Of a stretch of DNA of 64,000 bases, positions 13,015 through 25,051 are shown in pieces. The notes below the pieces were generated by a model that had not been told where the DNA came from, did no database searches, and saw only the letters and a program-made list of their open reading frames with translations. Position 1 is the first letter of the stretch; each line of letters starts with the position of its first letter. Both the position numbers and the translations under genes were made by a program. The DNA comes from Bretschneidera sinensis (Eukaryota > Streptophyta > Magnoliopsida > Brassicales > Akaniaceae). The stretch lies in contig CM043699.1 in assembly GCA_023935145.1 (NCBI GenBank), positions 131,758,536 to 131,822,535 on the forward strand, written 5' to 3'.

Positions 13015-13746
13015 TGATACAGATAAAAGATACCATCCAATGACATGAGGACACGTGGACAAACTCCCTTCTAGTAGCATGAAGACACATGGACGAACCC
13101 TCTCCAATAAACTGACAACACGTGGACAATTTCACCTAGTAGCTTGAAGACACATGGACAGACCCTCTCCAATAAACTAACAACACGTGGACAAACTCTC
13201 CTCCGGTAGCATGAGGACACGTGGACAAACTCTCTCCCAGTAGCATGAAGACATGTGGACAGACCCTCTCCAACTGACAACATGTGGATGAGCAGTTGAC
13301 AACACCACCGTCAATCACAATCTCCCTTGTACCGAGCTGCAAGCATAATTCCAGGGATTACCATTCCCGGACACCCCCGCACAGACCTGTAAGCATGATT
13401 CCAGGGATCACAGCCATCCCTAGGCACCTGGCCATACTTGCTGGCAGAGGGACGGGATCTCCGGGATTGCCCCACCTCGACCACATTGGCAACCTCACCT
13501 CCAAAACACTATAAAAGGACTAAGGTATGCAAGCACGATTCATCTTCAATTGCAAGCTCATTACTGAAAACACTAGTATTGTTATTCTCTCAGTTTCTCC
13601 AAAACCTTACACTGACAAGAGCCTCGAAGTGTCCTCGGAGGCATCACCCCCCTTTCCTTCGATGGCTCTCTATTGCATCCCTAGTTCCTTGTGCAAGCCA
13701 CTGAAGCACCGACCTCCAGCTCAACAACATATTTTAGGCATTAATA
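13015..13746 (+). repeat. Element C 5' LTR with promoter
   Basis: Starts TGATACAG right after host sequence that continues unbroken in the right unit (TTTATGCTTC), and ends GCATTAATA where the second LTR has GCATCAACA. Eight spaced copies of a GACACGTGG-like word occupy 13040-13290. A TATA box (TATAAAA, 13510-13516) lies about 240 bp before the LTR end. It is well diverged from the second LTR, which indicates an old insertion. Confidence 0.8.
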
Positions 13747-13747
13747 G

Positions 13748-13768
13748 TTTGGCACCGTCCGTGGGAAA
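13748..13768 (+). other. Element C primer binding site
   Basis: TTTGGCACCGTCCGTGGGA follows the 5' LTR. The same place after the second LTR (46101 on) has AATTGGCGTCGTCCGA. This matches the TTGGCGCCGTCTGTGGGA type seen after Tat-lineage LTRs. The exact tRNA was not verified. Confidence 0.7.
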
Positions 13769-13823
13769 CACCATCTCTCGCTAACAGTAAAAGCAAAAAA
13801 ATCCAAAGAACTCATCTATTGCC

Positions 13824-15335
13824 ATGCCTCCCAGAAATACCACAAAAAATGCCGACAAATAAGCCACCGGGGCCAGCGCTACACCCACACAGAACAGTGC
13901 ACATAGCCAACGGTCCGAGTCAAGACTCATTGCTATGTCCGAACGAATGTCCTCTAGCAGTGACCCACAACCCCTTCATGGGACCCAACAGCCCCGCCAC
14001 ACGGAGATTGACCCACCGAAAAATCTCCAAGGGGCCGTCGCAATGCATCCCACTATACCCATGCTCCAAGTGCATTTCGTGGAACTCTCGCGTCTGGTAA
14101 CTAACCTCGCCGCCGAGGGGCTCACCGGTCCTTCCTCATGCCTTCTCGACACAACTCTGGACGCACGAGCCCTGCCAGCCGAGGGCTCTCCATCGACAAC
14201 TGTTCCACGACGGAGTCATCACCACCTCACACCGTCAAATCCAAAGGTAGCCCCTCCTTCAAGAGCAACCTCGACCTTGACAAACGGATCGAGAAAATGG
14301 AGGAACGAATCGACAAAGCACTCAAGTGTTGATACCACAGTGTCCTGGACGAGTTCAACGTTCAGGGCTCGCCATTCACTCATGAGGTCCTCGAAGCCCT
14401 GCTCCCGCCAAACTTCTGAATACCCCAAATCAACCCCTATGACGGTTCGACAGACCCATTGGATCATCTCCAACACTATAAGACTACCATGATGCTGCAT
14501 CGACATTTTGATCCAGTAATGTGCCGAGCATTCCCCCTAACGCTTGAGAAGGCAGTTGGAACTTAGTACTCCTGTTTGAAATCAGAGAGTATTGGCACTT
14601 TCAATGAGCTAAGTTATGCCTTTGTATCCCACTTCCTAAGCAGCAAAGGACCCAAGAAGACCTCGGAGCCATTGTTCAACATCATCCAACTATGGGGAGA
14701 GGCTTCGGGCCTATAATTCGAGGTTCAACACCGTCGCTTGAGAGATCCTTGACCTCGACCCCAACGTCCAGATGCTGGCATTCAAGAATAGGCTGAGGTC
14801 CGGATTCTTTAGCTCCAAGCTCACTAGGCGACCATCCAGCAACATGAACGAGATTTCAACCCGAGCCGAGAAATACATGCTAGCAGAAGATGATCAAGCC
14901 TTCTGTAGAGAACGAGAAGGGGACATAGAGAAGAAGAGAAAAAACCTTGTCAGCCCTCGCCGCGAACCAACTAAATGACTTTTCTATGAAAACAATGATC
15001 TAGACCCAGTCGCTTCGAAAGCTTCACTTCCCTCAACGCATCCAGAACCAACATCCTGATGCAACTCTAAGACAGGACGATCCTCCAATGGCCTTCGAGG
15101 CTATTGCGCCTCAACGGGGATCAAAGCAAGTGGTACTGGTTCCGCAGAAACCATAGGCATGATACCGAAGAATGTTTGGCCCTGAAGCATCAAATTAAAG
15201 CCCTTATCAGCAAAAGGCAGTTGAAGGAGTTCACTAAGCCGCGACAAGAAAGAATTCCTGAAAGGCCCCAAAGAAGTCCCAAGCATCCGTCTAGTCGAAA
15301 CCAGACATACCGAGTCCCTCGGAGAAGCCCAGGGT
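13824..15335 (+). pseudogene. Element C gag relic
   Basis: A start at 13824 reads MPPRNTTKNADK then a stop, and the frame continues with several shifts. The Retrotrans_gag domain is recognisable around 14430-14980 (DPLDHLQHYKTTMMLH, FVSHFLSSKG, LTRRPSSNMNEISTRAEKY). A zinc-knuckle-like CCHC remnant, usually C-x2-H-x-(D/N)-HGHDTEEC, is at about 15130-15190 as WFRRNHRHDTEECLALKHQI with the first cysteine changed to W. It would form the particle capsid. Multiple stops (for example 14417, 14563) make it inactive. Confidence 0.8.
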
Positions 15336-15450
15336 AAAACTAGGAAGGGCCCAGCCAGAGAGGCCTAGAGATCACCCAGCCAGAGAGGCCCTGCCGTCAG
15401 GGGCACCTAGAGAAAAAATGGAAAGGCTTATACTAGGTTTGTGACGTCAA

Positions 15451-15648
15451 TCAGTAGGCCCTATAAACATAGAAAGACAGACCAAGCGATCTCTTTCATA
15501 GACGATAATTTGGAAGGAGTACAGACCTCGCATGATGACGTCGTAGTTAGTCAGTAGGCCCTATAAACATAGAAAGACAGATCAAGCGATCTCTTTCACA
15601 AATGACGATCTAGAAGGAGTATAGACTTCGCATGACGACGCCGTAGTG
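15451..15648 (+). repeat. 100-bp tandem duplication before the protease
   Basis: TCAGTAGGCCCTATAAACAT begins at 15451 and again at 15551. The two units span the linker and the first residues of the protease (the DDAVVV region at the end of unit 2). They differ at several positions, so the duplication is not recent. It adds a second partial protease N-terminus. Confidence 0.85.
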
Positions 15649-16120
15649 GTCTCCCTCCTTGTGGCCATCCACAACGTCAGGCACATCCTGGTCGATAACG
15701 GGAGCTCGGTCGACATCCTATTTTACGACATGTTTCGCCAAATGTAGTTGGAAGAAGCTCCTAATCACCGCAGGGATAGCCCCGCAAATAACCACCATGC
15801 AAACTGTTTTCTTAATGGTTAAGCAACCGTCGTCCTACAATATGATCCTCAGCAGGCCCACCCTCAATAAGCTCAAAGCGGTTGTCTCCATCTACCATTT
15901 AAAAATGAAGTTTCCCACCAACGATAGGGTAGGTGAAGTCAAAGGAAACCAACAACTTTCTAGATCCTACTACTTAAACGTCGTGAAAGGGGGAAAGAAG
16001 ATGGAGGCCCTCCCTCTCGAAGTTGAAGATTTCAGGGATGAGATAAGAGCCCCTAGAAGCCAGCCTATAGAAAAATTGACCTCAGTCTCCCTCGGTGAAG
16101 ATGTCTATCGAATAGTCTAG
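15630..16120 (+). pseudogene. Element C aspartic protease relic
   Basis: The frame reads DDAVVVSLLVAIHNV, then HILVDNGSSVDILFYDMF, with the catalytic motif D-N-G-S-S near 15690 (Ty3 proteases have D-T/N-G-S-S). A TAG follows at about 15746, after which homology continues in the other frame (SRPTLNKLKAVVSIYHLKMK, to 16120). The protease would cut the Gag-Pol polyprotein. A frameshift and stop separate the active site from its C-terminal half. Confidence 0.8.
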
Positions 16121-16299
16121 ATCGGTTCTAACCTCCCAGAAGGACCCAAAAGATCCTTGCTCTCCCTCCTCCGAAAGAATCAGGATATCTTCACTTGGTA
16201 AGCCTCGGACATGCTCGAAATCAGCCCAGAAGTGATTATGCACCAGTTAAACATAGATCCAAACCATAGGTCGGACATCTAAAAGAATAGGTCATTCGC

Positions 16300-16970
16300 C
16301 ACCGAAAGACAGGCCGCCAACAAAGCTGAAGTAGACAAATTACTTGCAGAAAATTTCGTCTGAGAAACGGATTACCCCGACTGGGTGTCCAACGTAATGA
16401 TGGTCAAGAAACCCAACGGTAAGTGGCAAATCTGCATTGATTTCACAGATTTGAACAAAGCCTACCCAAAGGATTGCTTCTCGCTACCATAGATCGATCA
16501 GTTTATCGATGCGACATTGGAACATAAGCTCCTAACCTTCATGGATGTTTACTTCGGCTACAACCAGATCCTCATGCACGAATTTGATCAGGAAAAAATG
16601 GCTTTCGACACCGGCCAGGGATTGTACTACTACAAAGTCATGTCTTTCGGCCTTAAAAACTCTAAGGTAACATATCAAATGTTGGTAAACAAGATCTTCC
16701 ACGAGCAGATTGAGAAGAACATGGATGTCTATATGGATGATATGTTGGTCAAGAGTATCGAAGCCAAATACCACGAAGCCGATCTGAAAAAAGCATTCAA
16801 AGTGCTTCGATGTCATTGAATGAAACTGAACCCTGCAAAGTGCGCTTTTGGAGTCACTAGGGGGAAGTTCCTCGGCTTCATGGTAACCTAAAGAGGTATA
16901 GAGGCCAACTAAAAAAAAATTGAGGCCATAATCGGTATGACCCCCCTCGAATAGTAAGAAAAGTGCAACG
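16300..16970 (+). pseudogene. Element C reverse transcriptase relic
   Basis: Motifs in order: VMMVKKPNGKWQICIDFTDL (from about 16397), NKAYPKDCFSLP, FMDVYFGYNQILMHE, then the catalytic YMDD at 16730-16741 and LNPAKCAFGV at about 16830. This is a Ty3/gypsy RT of the Tat type. Stops at about 16362, 16491, 16818 and 16890 break it. The active-site aspartates are still present. Confidence 0.9.
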
Positions 16971-17139
16971 GTTAACAAGGCGGGTAACCGCACTCAGCCG
17001 GTTCATGTCAAAATCCACTGAGAAGTGCCTCTTCTTCTTTAAAGCCATCAGAAAAGCGAAGGACTTCGCAAAGATCTAAGACTATTAGAAAGTGTTCGAA
17101 GAACTAAAAGAATATTTGAGCTCGCCCCCACTTCTGACC

Positions 17140-18140
17140 AAGCCCGTCACCGGTGAAGAACTTTTTTTGTATTTTTCGGTCAAATAGGAAGTAGTGGCCT
17201 CTGTCCTGATTCGAGAGGAAAATGATATCCAATGACCTATGTATTATGTGAGCAAGATCCTTAACGATGTGAAAACACGGTATCTTCCTATAGAAAAGAT
17301 GCCATACACCCTCCGGATCACAACACGTAAGCTCCGACTATACTTTCAAGCACACACCCTCATCCTCTAAACAGACCAGCCACTGAGGCAAGTGCTCCAC
17401 AAGCCGAATGTGGTCTGTAAAGCTCGGTGAATTCAACATGCAATATCATCCCCGCAAAGCCATTAAGGCTCAGGCTCTCACAGACTTTATCGTAGAGACG
17501 ACCCTCCTAGGCCAACCAGACCTGACCCCAGACCTCGAAAAGACAGAGAAAGTTCCGCAGTGGACCCTCCAAGTTGACGGATCTTCCAACAGCACTAGAA
17601 GCGACGCCAAGCTCATCCTATACAACCTAAACGATTTCACTATTGAGTACGCCTTAAAGTTCAGATTCAATGCCTCCAACAATGAAGCGGAGTACGAGGC
17701 ATTACTTGCCAGAATGAAGTTGGCAAAGGTGTTAGCCGTCGAAGCCCTAGACATATACAACGACTCGCAGCTGGTAATGAACTAGATTAACAGATAATTC
17801 AAAGCACGAAGAGAGAAGATCGTCCGCTACCTAAAGAAAGCCAAAGAGCTCGGCACTAAGTTCAAAGTATTTCGGATAACCTGGGTTCCCTGGACGAAAA
17901 ACTCGAAAGCTAATTCCTTGTTTCGACATGCTTTCTCCCTCAAGTCCGAGCCCATGCAGGCTGTCTACCTCGAGACACTCACTTCCCTAAGCATTGAAGA
18001 TATCCCCATGTTACCAGTAACTGAAAGTGAAACCTAGGTTAATCCGATCCTCCGTTTTTTACGGGACAATCATCTCCCCAAGCAAAAAGTGAAACGAGAA
18101 AGATTGTTTCTCGAGCATCATGGTATACAATCATAGAAGA
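17140..18140 (+). pseudogene. Element C RNase H relics (RT-linked and additional)
   Basis: The first RNase H, linked to RT, is recognisable around 17190-17400 (REENDIQ, PMYYVSKILNDVKTRYLPIE). A second, archaeal/plant-type RNase H-like segment follows (VDGSSNSTRSDAKLILYN at 17574-17627, NNEAEYEALLARMKLAK at 17680-17730, DSQLV at 17762-17776). Tat-lineage elements are known to carry such an additional RNase H. Several in-frame stops (17188, 17369, 17783) interrupt it. Confidence 0.8.
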
Positions 18141-19091
18141 CTAGTTGTACAAGAGAGGCCTCACAACACCATACCTAAGGTGTTTAGGGCCCACCAAAGC
18201 CAATTGTGCCCTTCGAGAGGTTCTTGAAAGAGTCTGTGGAAACCATCTAGGAGGTCGAGCCCTGGCCTTCAAAGTACTCCAACAAGGCTATTATTGGCCC
18301 AAGATTCAAAATAAGGCCATAAAATTAGTCAAGAAGTGCAAAAGCTGCCAGTAGTACTCTCCAATATCCCCCGATCGACTAACCCTTTTACCTTAATCAC
18401 AAGCCCACTTCCTTTCGCTATGTAGAGGACGGATCTCCTCCGCTCCTTTACTGGACCGCCTGGTTAATAGAACCACCTCATCGTGGTGATGGATTGCTTC
18501 ACAAAGTGGGTGAAGATGGAACCACTAGCTAGCATAACCGACTACCAGGCTCGAAGCTTCATTTGGAACTCCATAGTGTGCCGTTTTGGCGTTCCCCGCA
18601 TATTGGTGATCGACAATAGCTAACAATTTGACAATGCACGATTCAAAATGTTCTGCGAAGAACTGCACATCGAACATCGATTCTCCTCCGTCAAGTACCC
18701 ACAGGCTAACGGACAGGCCGAAGTAACCAACAGAATGCTCCTACAAGGCATCAAGAAGAGACTAGACGAGGCAAACAAGTAGTGGGCCAACCACTTGCCA
18801 AACGTACTATAGGCGTACTGGGCCACCGCCCGAACACCCACAGGAGAGACCCCCTTCTTCATGGAATACGGTTCTGAAGCGGTCATCCCTTTGGAAATCA
18901 GGGTACCATCACTGCGAGTATAGAATTTTGAAAATGGCAACAACGAAGAAGCCCTACAGATGAACGTCGATCTTATCGACAAAGCTCGAGATAAGTCCCA
19001 AATTCGGCTAGCCGTCTATCAGCAGAGGGCCGCCAAATATTACAACTCTCAAATTCAAAGCCAGAACTTCAAGTTACACGACCTCGTTCTA
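18140..19091 (+). pseudogene. Element C integrase relic, 5' part
   Basis: The HHCC zinc-binding domain is visible (GNHLGGRALAFKVLQQGYYW, then KKCKSCQ near 18337-18354). The catalytic core follows from about 18480 (VVMDCFTKWVKMEPLA), then IDNS-stop-QFDNARF, then HRFSSVKYPQANGQAEVTNR with the catalytic E near 18720. Two of the core acidic residues sit beside stops. The C-terminal domain breaks at HDLVL (19091), where element B inserted; it resumes at 33577. Confidence 0.9.
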
Positions 19092-20414
19092 TGTTCTGCA
19101 AAAATCTACCTAAATTAATAAGCAAATAATTGAACATTTTACTTGCAAGTGCACAAGGTCAACATAGTAGTATAGTGTGCAAGTGCGAGATCATTCCCAC
19201 AAGGATTGGTAAATTTTGATTTAAAATTAATTTCGCAATATAAAACGATAGAAATAATAAATAAGTTTGATTCGATAAAGATAAAAGTGTAGAGACTTGA
19301 TATCCACCACTAATCATGCTTCCACAATAAAACAATATATCAATGCTTTAATCACGTTATGAATACCTAATGTTGTCAACCTAAGGGCATAGTGTATACT
19401 CCTTAAGCTATTGATTTCCCTAAGCAGTCAATTAGGCAAAGTGTATACTCTAACTCTTTTCTTTCTTAAAGGATTTAGCATGGTGTATACTAAGTTGTTC
19501 TTTAAGAAAGCATAATATCTATGGAAATTGACAAACACATGAGGCCTAGGGCATGGTATATACTCTCGGTTTCCCATGTTAATTAACCCAAGAACCCGGT
19601 GTGGATTTCTTTTGTTACTATTATTAAACCTATGACTCGAACATCCAAATTGATTTAATTAACTAGTCCATACCACATGCATACGTTGATCAAGCAAACA
19701 CATATGAAGAATTCAAGAAAACAGGAATTAATCAAGTTAAGCATCATAATATAACTATTGTAAAGGCGCCAATATTAAATTATTGAGTAAACATAATCAG
19801 GGCTTTAATCAAGCCCTATTAAAAGTTTAGTTACACATGAGTTTGATGTTAAACATCTTCATAAAGTAAAATAGAGAGGAACGAATAAACGCAGAAGAGC
19901 TTCCTTGAAGAGTCGTCAATTCTTCTCCAGATCTCTCCTAGACCATCTTCCCTTATTTCTGTGTTTACAGGCCTATTTATAAAGCTTAGGAGCCTCTGGA
20001 AACCCTAAAACTCGTAAAACAAAACATTACATTTATTTCCAAAATAGGAACAGTTGTTTTACTATTTACTGATGCACGTGTGCGCTCGATCACATACTGG
20101 TGCGCTCGAGCGCAGGTGTGCTCGAGCCTTCTTCTTGCGCGCATGAGCACAGGTGCACTCGATCCTTGGTTTGGGCACTTGAGTGCTATTGCACTTGATC
20201 GCAAGTCTCTGTGCTCGATCGCACTAGGTAGCTTCCAGCTCTTCCAGAATTTCTTTCTAAGCCAGATAATTCCATATAATGCTCCATTTTCTCTAAAAAC
20301 CTAGAAAAACATAGAAAACACATAAAGAAAATAAAATAGCATGAAATAACACAAACTAGGAACTTAACAAATGTAAATTAAGGGGCTTAAATATGAATAT
20401 TTAAGCACTTATCA
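19092..20414 (-). repeat. Element B 3' LTR
   Basis: On the plus strand it reads TGTTCTGCAAAAATC to CACTTATCA, and the bases after 20414 (CACCCCCAAACTT) are the reverse complement of an AAGTTTGGGGGTG polypurine tract. It contains a cluster of TGCGCTCGAGCGCA-like palindromes at about 20080-20230, and GTGTATAC words at about 19392, 19441 and 19493. Confidence 0.85.
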
Positions 20415-21942
20415 CACCCCCAAACTTACATATTGCTAGTCCCTTAGCAATACGAAACTAAAAACTAAATGGAAAACAAAGAACACAAAGATAAATGCAT
20501 CATTCATGGTATCCAAAAATTTAAGTCTCACACAAAACCATGATATTCATTCATGAGCAAGCTTAAAATATAAACTTATCATCGTAATGAATAGGAATTT
20601 TAAAATCTAATTACTTACAAGAGGCTGGCTAAGGCATCACAAGTCCGAATCAGTGTAAAGTGAACTAGCACATAAGAATGAAGCTTCCAAATAACTCCAA
20701 TGTGTAATGTCTCCATGTCTCAAGATTTACCGAATTTTCCATCAGAATGAACAATAATGGCATAGTTTTATTTCTTTTATTATGAGACTTTGCCATGTTT
20801 AGTTCCCTTAAGCTTTCTAATTGACCCATGTAGCGAGTTTTGAGTCAATGACTCCCAAATCAGATGGTTTTAGGGTATTAGGTGTAAAGACACCCCTAAG
20901 GACTTACTAACTCGAGTAAAAAAGGCTACGAAACTAAACTGACCTTAAAGTAACCAAGCAGAATTCCCACCTTTTGACGTAAACACTCACTGCTTACTGA
21001 GGCAAGAGGTCCAATTACTCAGTGAAAAGTTTATCAATGATCATTATGAGCAAAATTCTCACTTTTTGACTTGAATACTCACTGCTTACTGAGGCAAGAA
21101 GTCCAGTTACTAAGTGAAAAGTTTATTAATGATCATCATGAGCATTTTTTCTCTTTTTTGTGCAAAAAAAAAAATTTTACTTTTCTATGCCAAAATATCC
21201 ATCCAATAAGTCATCCGGTTTTAGCTAAGCCATGGAAACATACACATTAAAATCATATGTCATACCTCACACAATTCTGTGCTAATGTGCTTGTGTCGGA
21301 TTAAATCAAACATGTGAATTCTCAAATGCCTAAAGTAAGTAACTAAACTTTAAAACTCTATCATTAGATCATGTGTTCAAGATTTTAAGCGTACCAATGA
21401 AGTCAAATCACAAAGTTTTTCAGATCAACCAAAATTTCAAGACGAATGTGAACATGCATTTTATTTTTTATTTTATTTTATTTTATGAAAAACAACAACA
21501 AAACTGGGATAAAGTGTATGTAAATGTGTCTCCTATACCCCTAAACTTAAATGACACATTGTCCCCAATGTGTAAATATCATGGAAAAAGCTGACCTGGG
21601 AGATGGAGAACTAGCTGGATTGGCATGGCTCATTGCACACCCCCAAACTTGAACTGAAGTACGTGTTGTCCTTAAAAAACAAATACTAAAGTAATTCTGG
21701 AAAACAAAAAGAAACTAAAAATAAACAACAACAAGAAATTGAAAAACAATAAAAACATAAAGGATACGCTGTGGGGTGCCTCCCATAAGCGCTAAGTTTT
21801 ACATCTTCAGCCAAACGGTGCAACTGCTCACTGTTGTTTGTGTAGTTTTTGAAACTACACTTGATCACTCCAAGTTGGGCGCTCGATCGCACTGCACTCG
21901 ATCATTATAAGCCGATGCTTGATCACAATAACAAGGATTACT
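20415..21942 (-). other. Element B 3' untranslated interior
   Basis: No ORF of note. It matches, in reverse, the A region 29430-30858. Two direct copies of a roughly 100-bp block containing CACTGCTTACTGAGGCAAGA lie at about 20980-21110. Palindrome relics occur at about 21880-21935, just before element A. The ORF-lacking interior fits the known long variable 3' region of Athila elements. Confidence 0.65.
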
Positions 21943-23199
21943 TGATAAGTGCTTAAATAGTCATATTTAAAACCCTTAATTTGCGCTTGTTAGACTCTTT
22001 GTTTATCTATTTTAGTAGATTTTACTTCATTTTCAAGTTTTATGTGTTTTTCATAGGGCTTTGACAAAAAGAAGACATTTTGGAGCTCTAAGCAAGCCAG
22101 TAAGGTGCACTCAAGCACACCTCCCTTGTGATCAAGCGCACAGGCACACGAGCTCACACTCAGAAGGCTCAAGCACGCACATGTGCTCGAGTGCAGACCC
22201 ATACGATCGAGTACACACGCACCAGAGGCGGCAGAGCCAAAATTGGGAAGAAGTCTCCGGACCTTAAATTGGAAATTAGAGTTTCAAGCCACCCTTAGAG
22301 CCCTATATATAGTCTTGTAAAACACAGAAAACATACTTTCAAATTAAGCTTGAAGTTGTAAGCCTTGGAGAGGAATTGACAACTCGTCTTCTCAGCATCC
22401 TTCGGGTTTTATTTTTCTATTCTAGTTTAGTTATGGTTATGATGTTTAGTTTACTTAGCATGTGTAACTAAACCCTAGTAAGGGCTTGGTTAAAGCCCTA
22501 ATTATGTTTAAACAATAATTCAATATTAGCACCTTTGCAATACTTATATTGTGATTCTTAGTTTGATTAATATTTGTTTTTATTTACATTCTTCATATGT
22601 GTGTGTCTGATCAACTTATGCATGTGGTATGGATCAGATTGTTGAATCAATTTGAATGACCGAGTCCTAGGTTCAACAATAGTAACAAAAGATATCCACG
22701 CTGGATTCTTAGGTTAATCAACATAGGAAACCGGGAGTGGACCAAACCCTAGGCCCTATGTGGTTGTCGATTTCCACAGACCTTATGCTTTCTTAAGAAA
22801 CAACTCAGTATACACCATGTTGAATCCCTTAAGAGAGAAAGGAGTTAGAGTATACACCATGCCTAACTCGTTGCTTAGGGAAATCCATAGCCTAAGGAGT
22901 GGACCAAGCCCTTAGGTTGATAACCAGTAGGTATTCATAGTATGAGTAGAGCACTGGCATATTATTTTGTTGGGGTAGCATGATTAGTGGTGGATACCAA
23001 ACCCCTACGTATTTATCATTATTTTCCAAACTCAATATTTATTCCCATTTATTTTTACTCTGTGAAACTAATTCTAAATTCACCAATCCTTGTGGAGATG
23101 ATCTCGCACTTGCACACTATGCTACCATTGACCTTGTGCACTTGCAAGTAAAACTGTACAATTATTTGCTTATTTATTTAGGTAGATAAATGCACAACA
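21943..23199 (+). repeat. Element A 5' LTR
   Basis: Begins TGATAAGTGCTTAAATAG, ends GCACAACA. TATA-like CCCTATATATAG at about 22302. At about 22105-22220 the palindromic words seen intact in the 3' LTR are changed at CpG sites (for example GTGCACTCAAGCACACC here against GTGCGCTCGAGCGCACC there). Confidence 0.88.
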
Positions 23200-23205
23200 A
23201 GTTTT

Positions 23206-23223
23206 TGGTGCTGTTTCCGGGGA
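23206..23223 (+). other. Element A primer binding site
   Basis: TGGTGCTGTTTCCGGGGA, a mutated form of the TGGCGCCGTTGCCGGGGA site classical for Athila-type elements (usually assigned to tRNA-Asp). The B equivalent (minus strand, 32289-32305) reads TGGTGCCGTTGCCAGGG. Confidence 0.8.
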
Positions 23224-24982
23224 TTGCGCTAAATTTCTTTTTAGAATTATTTTCGTTTAGTTTAATAATTTTTATTTATTTTCTGTGTTACTTTTATCAA
23301 TTTTTAAGTTTCTGTTTTTTTACATCAAAAACCTAATCTAATTACTTTTTGTTTTTTGTTTCAGGGACCCCAGCAAAACTCTTTGCACCACTTGCGATCG
23401 AGTGTACCCCTCTGTGCGATCGAGCGCAATTGAGGCAGAAAGTTGCCTGGGCAACAATGTTAAACTACTGCACTGAAGTTATTGTTACCGATTCATGCAC
23501 GAGCTTCGATCCAGACATCCAACGTTCTTTCCCCTCGACACCGAGCATAAGCAAACCATCCGCCAAAGGCTTAGAAACAACTCTGAAGAGTTAGAAGAAG
23601 AAATTGAGGAGGAAGCACCAATGGCGAAACAGATCGACAATCAATAACCACCTGATCGAAAACTGATGAAGCAATCCTTTATCCCACGGAACCTCGATCA
23701 GCCATCTTGCATTGTTTATCAACCCAAGGCAAAAGGCAACTACTACATATCTCCATAAATACTGAGTGTATTGACTCACTTTAGGGGTACACTTAGTAAG
23801 GATCCACACTTGCACCTTCGAGATTTCTTCGATCTCTGCAAATTCCAGCACATTCGAGGCTTAGACTAAGAATGAATCAGGTTAATTCTCTTCCCTTTTT
23901 TCTTAAAAGATAATGCTAAACTGTGGTACAATTCATTGCCTGCAGTTTCGATCCACACGTGGGAGGAGTTGGCCAACAAATTCTTAAGAAAGTTTTTCCC
24001 AGCCCAAAAGACGAGGCAAATGAGGAAGGAGATTCAGTCTTTCCAACAAAAGGATGGAGACCTGTTCTTTGAGGTATAGGGACACTTCAACGAGTTGCTA
24101 CTCAAATGCCCACATCACAACCTACCTTAGGATGAACTGGTACAAGCTTTCTATAAGGGTTTAAGTGATACTAACAAAAGTATTATGGATTCAGGTTGTA
24201 GAGGAGTGCTAATGGAGAAAAGCAGCGAAAAAGCCATGGAGCTCTTCAAGACCTTAAATGAACATACCTAGCAGTTATCCTCTTGAGGTAGACATGTAAC
24301 CAAGGACAAAGGTATGTATGAAGTAAACCTAAATGGAGGATCTTCTACCCAAATAACTGTTGTGGAGAGGAAACTAGATCTGTTAGTTAAAGCCATGGCC
24401 GCTCAGAATACATCATCTAATCCACCAGTGACACTACTCCAGGTATGTGCAATATGTTCCCAATTTGATTATAATATTGATATATGTCCCTTGTATTCAT
24501 CTGTAGACTCTGAGCAAGCAAACTTTATGGGACCAAATAACTATCCGCCGAAGAACAATTCGTATGCAAACACCTACAACCATGGATGGCGAAATCACCC
24601 AAACTTTTCGTGGAGTAACAATCAGAATGGTCAAGGACAGCAAAGAAACTCCCAATCAGTAACCCACTCAGTTCCCGAAACAAAGAAAAATGACCTCGAA
24701 AGTCTTATAAGGTACCTAGCAACTCAACACCAGCAGTTGGTATCTCAACACCAACAGTTGATGACTTCACACGAACAATTCATGGAAGAAACAAGACAAT
24801 TTCGGACTGAGATGAGACAAACCACTGCAAAACATGATCAAGCCATTCAAAGACTAGAGGTACAAATGGGGAAATTAGCCAAGGAACTGAGTAGCAGAAA
24901 GCAAGGAGAGCTTCCAGCCCAACCAATACCTAATCCAAGAGGACACCAGCAACTGAAAGTTGTGACGACCCTAAGAAGTTGA
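23224..24982 (+). pseudogene. Element A leader and gag relic
   Basis: A T-rich leader runs to about 23360. The Athila gag domain follows at about 23900-24280 (AKLWYNSLPAVSIHTWEELA, KFLRKFFPAQKTRQMRKEI, LVQAFYKGLSDTNKSIMDSG). A CCHC-like remnant CAICSQFDYNIDICP is at about 24460-24505 with the histidine lost. A glutamine-rich coiled segment (QHQQLVSQHQQLMTSHEQFM) runs to about 24880. Stops occur at 23645, 24077, 24129, 24271. The product would be the nucleocapsid precursor. Confidence 0.85.
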
Positions 24983-25051
24983 AAGATCATAGGTGGCGAT
25001 AAGCCTGCACAAGCATCTCCAGGCAAAGCATCCACATCTAAGGTAAGTGAG

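Noticed and set aside
13071..13342. Minus-strand frames in the G-box array with repeated CPHV/VHVSS residues
   Set aside because: Caused by the tandem G-box words of the LTR, not by a gene.
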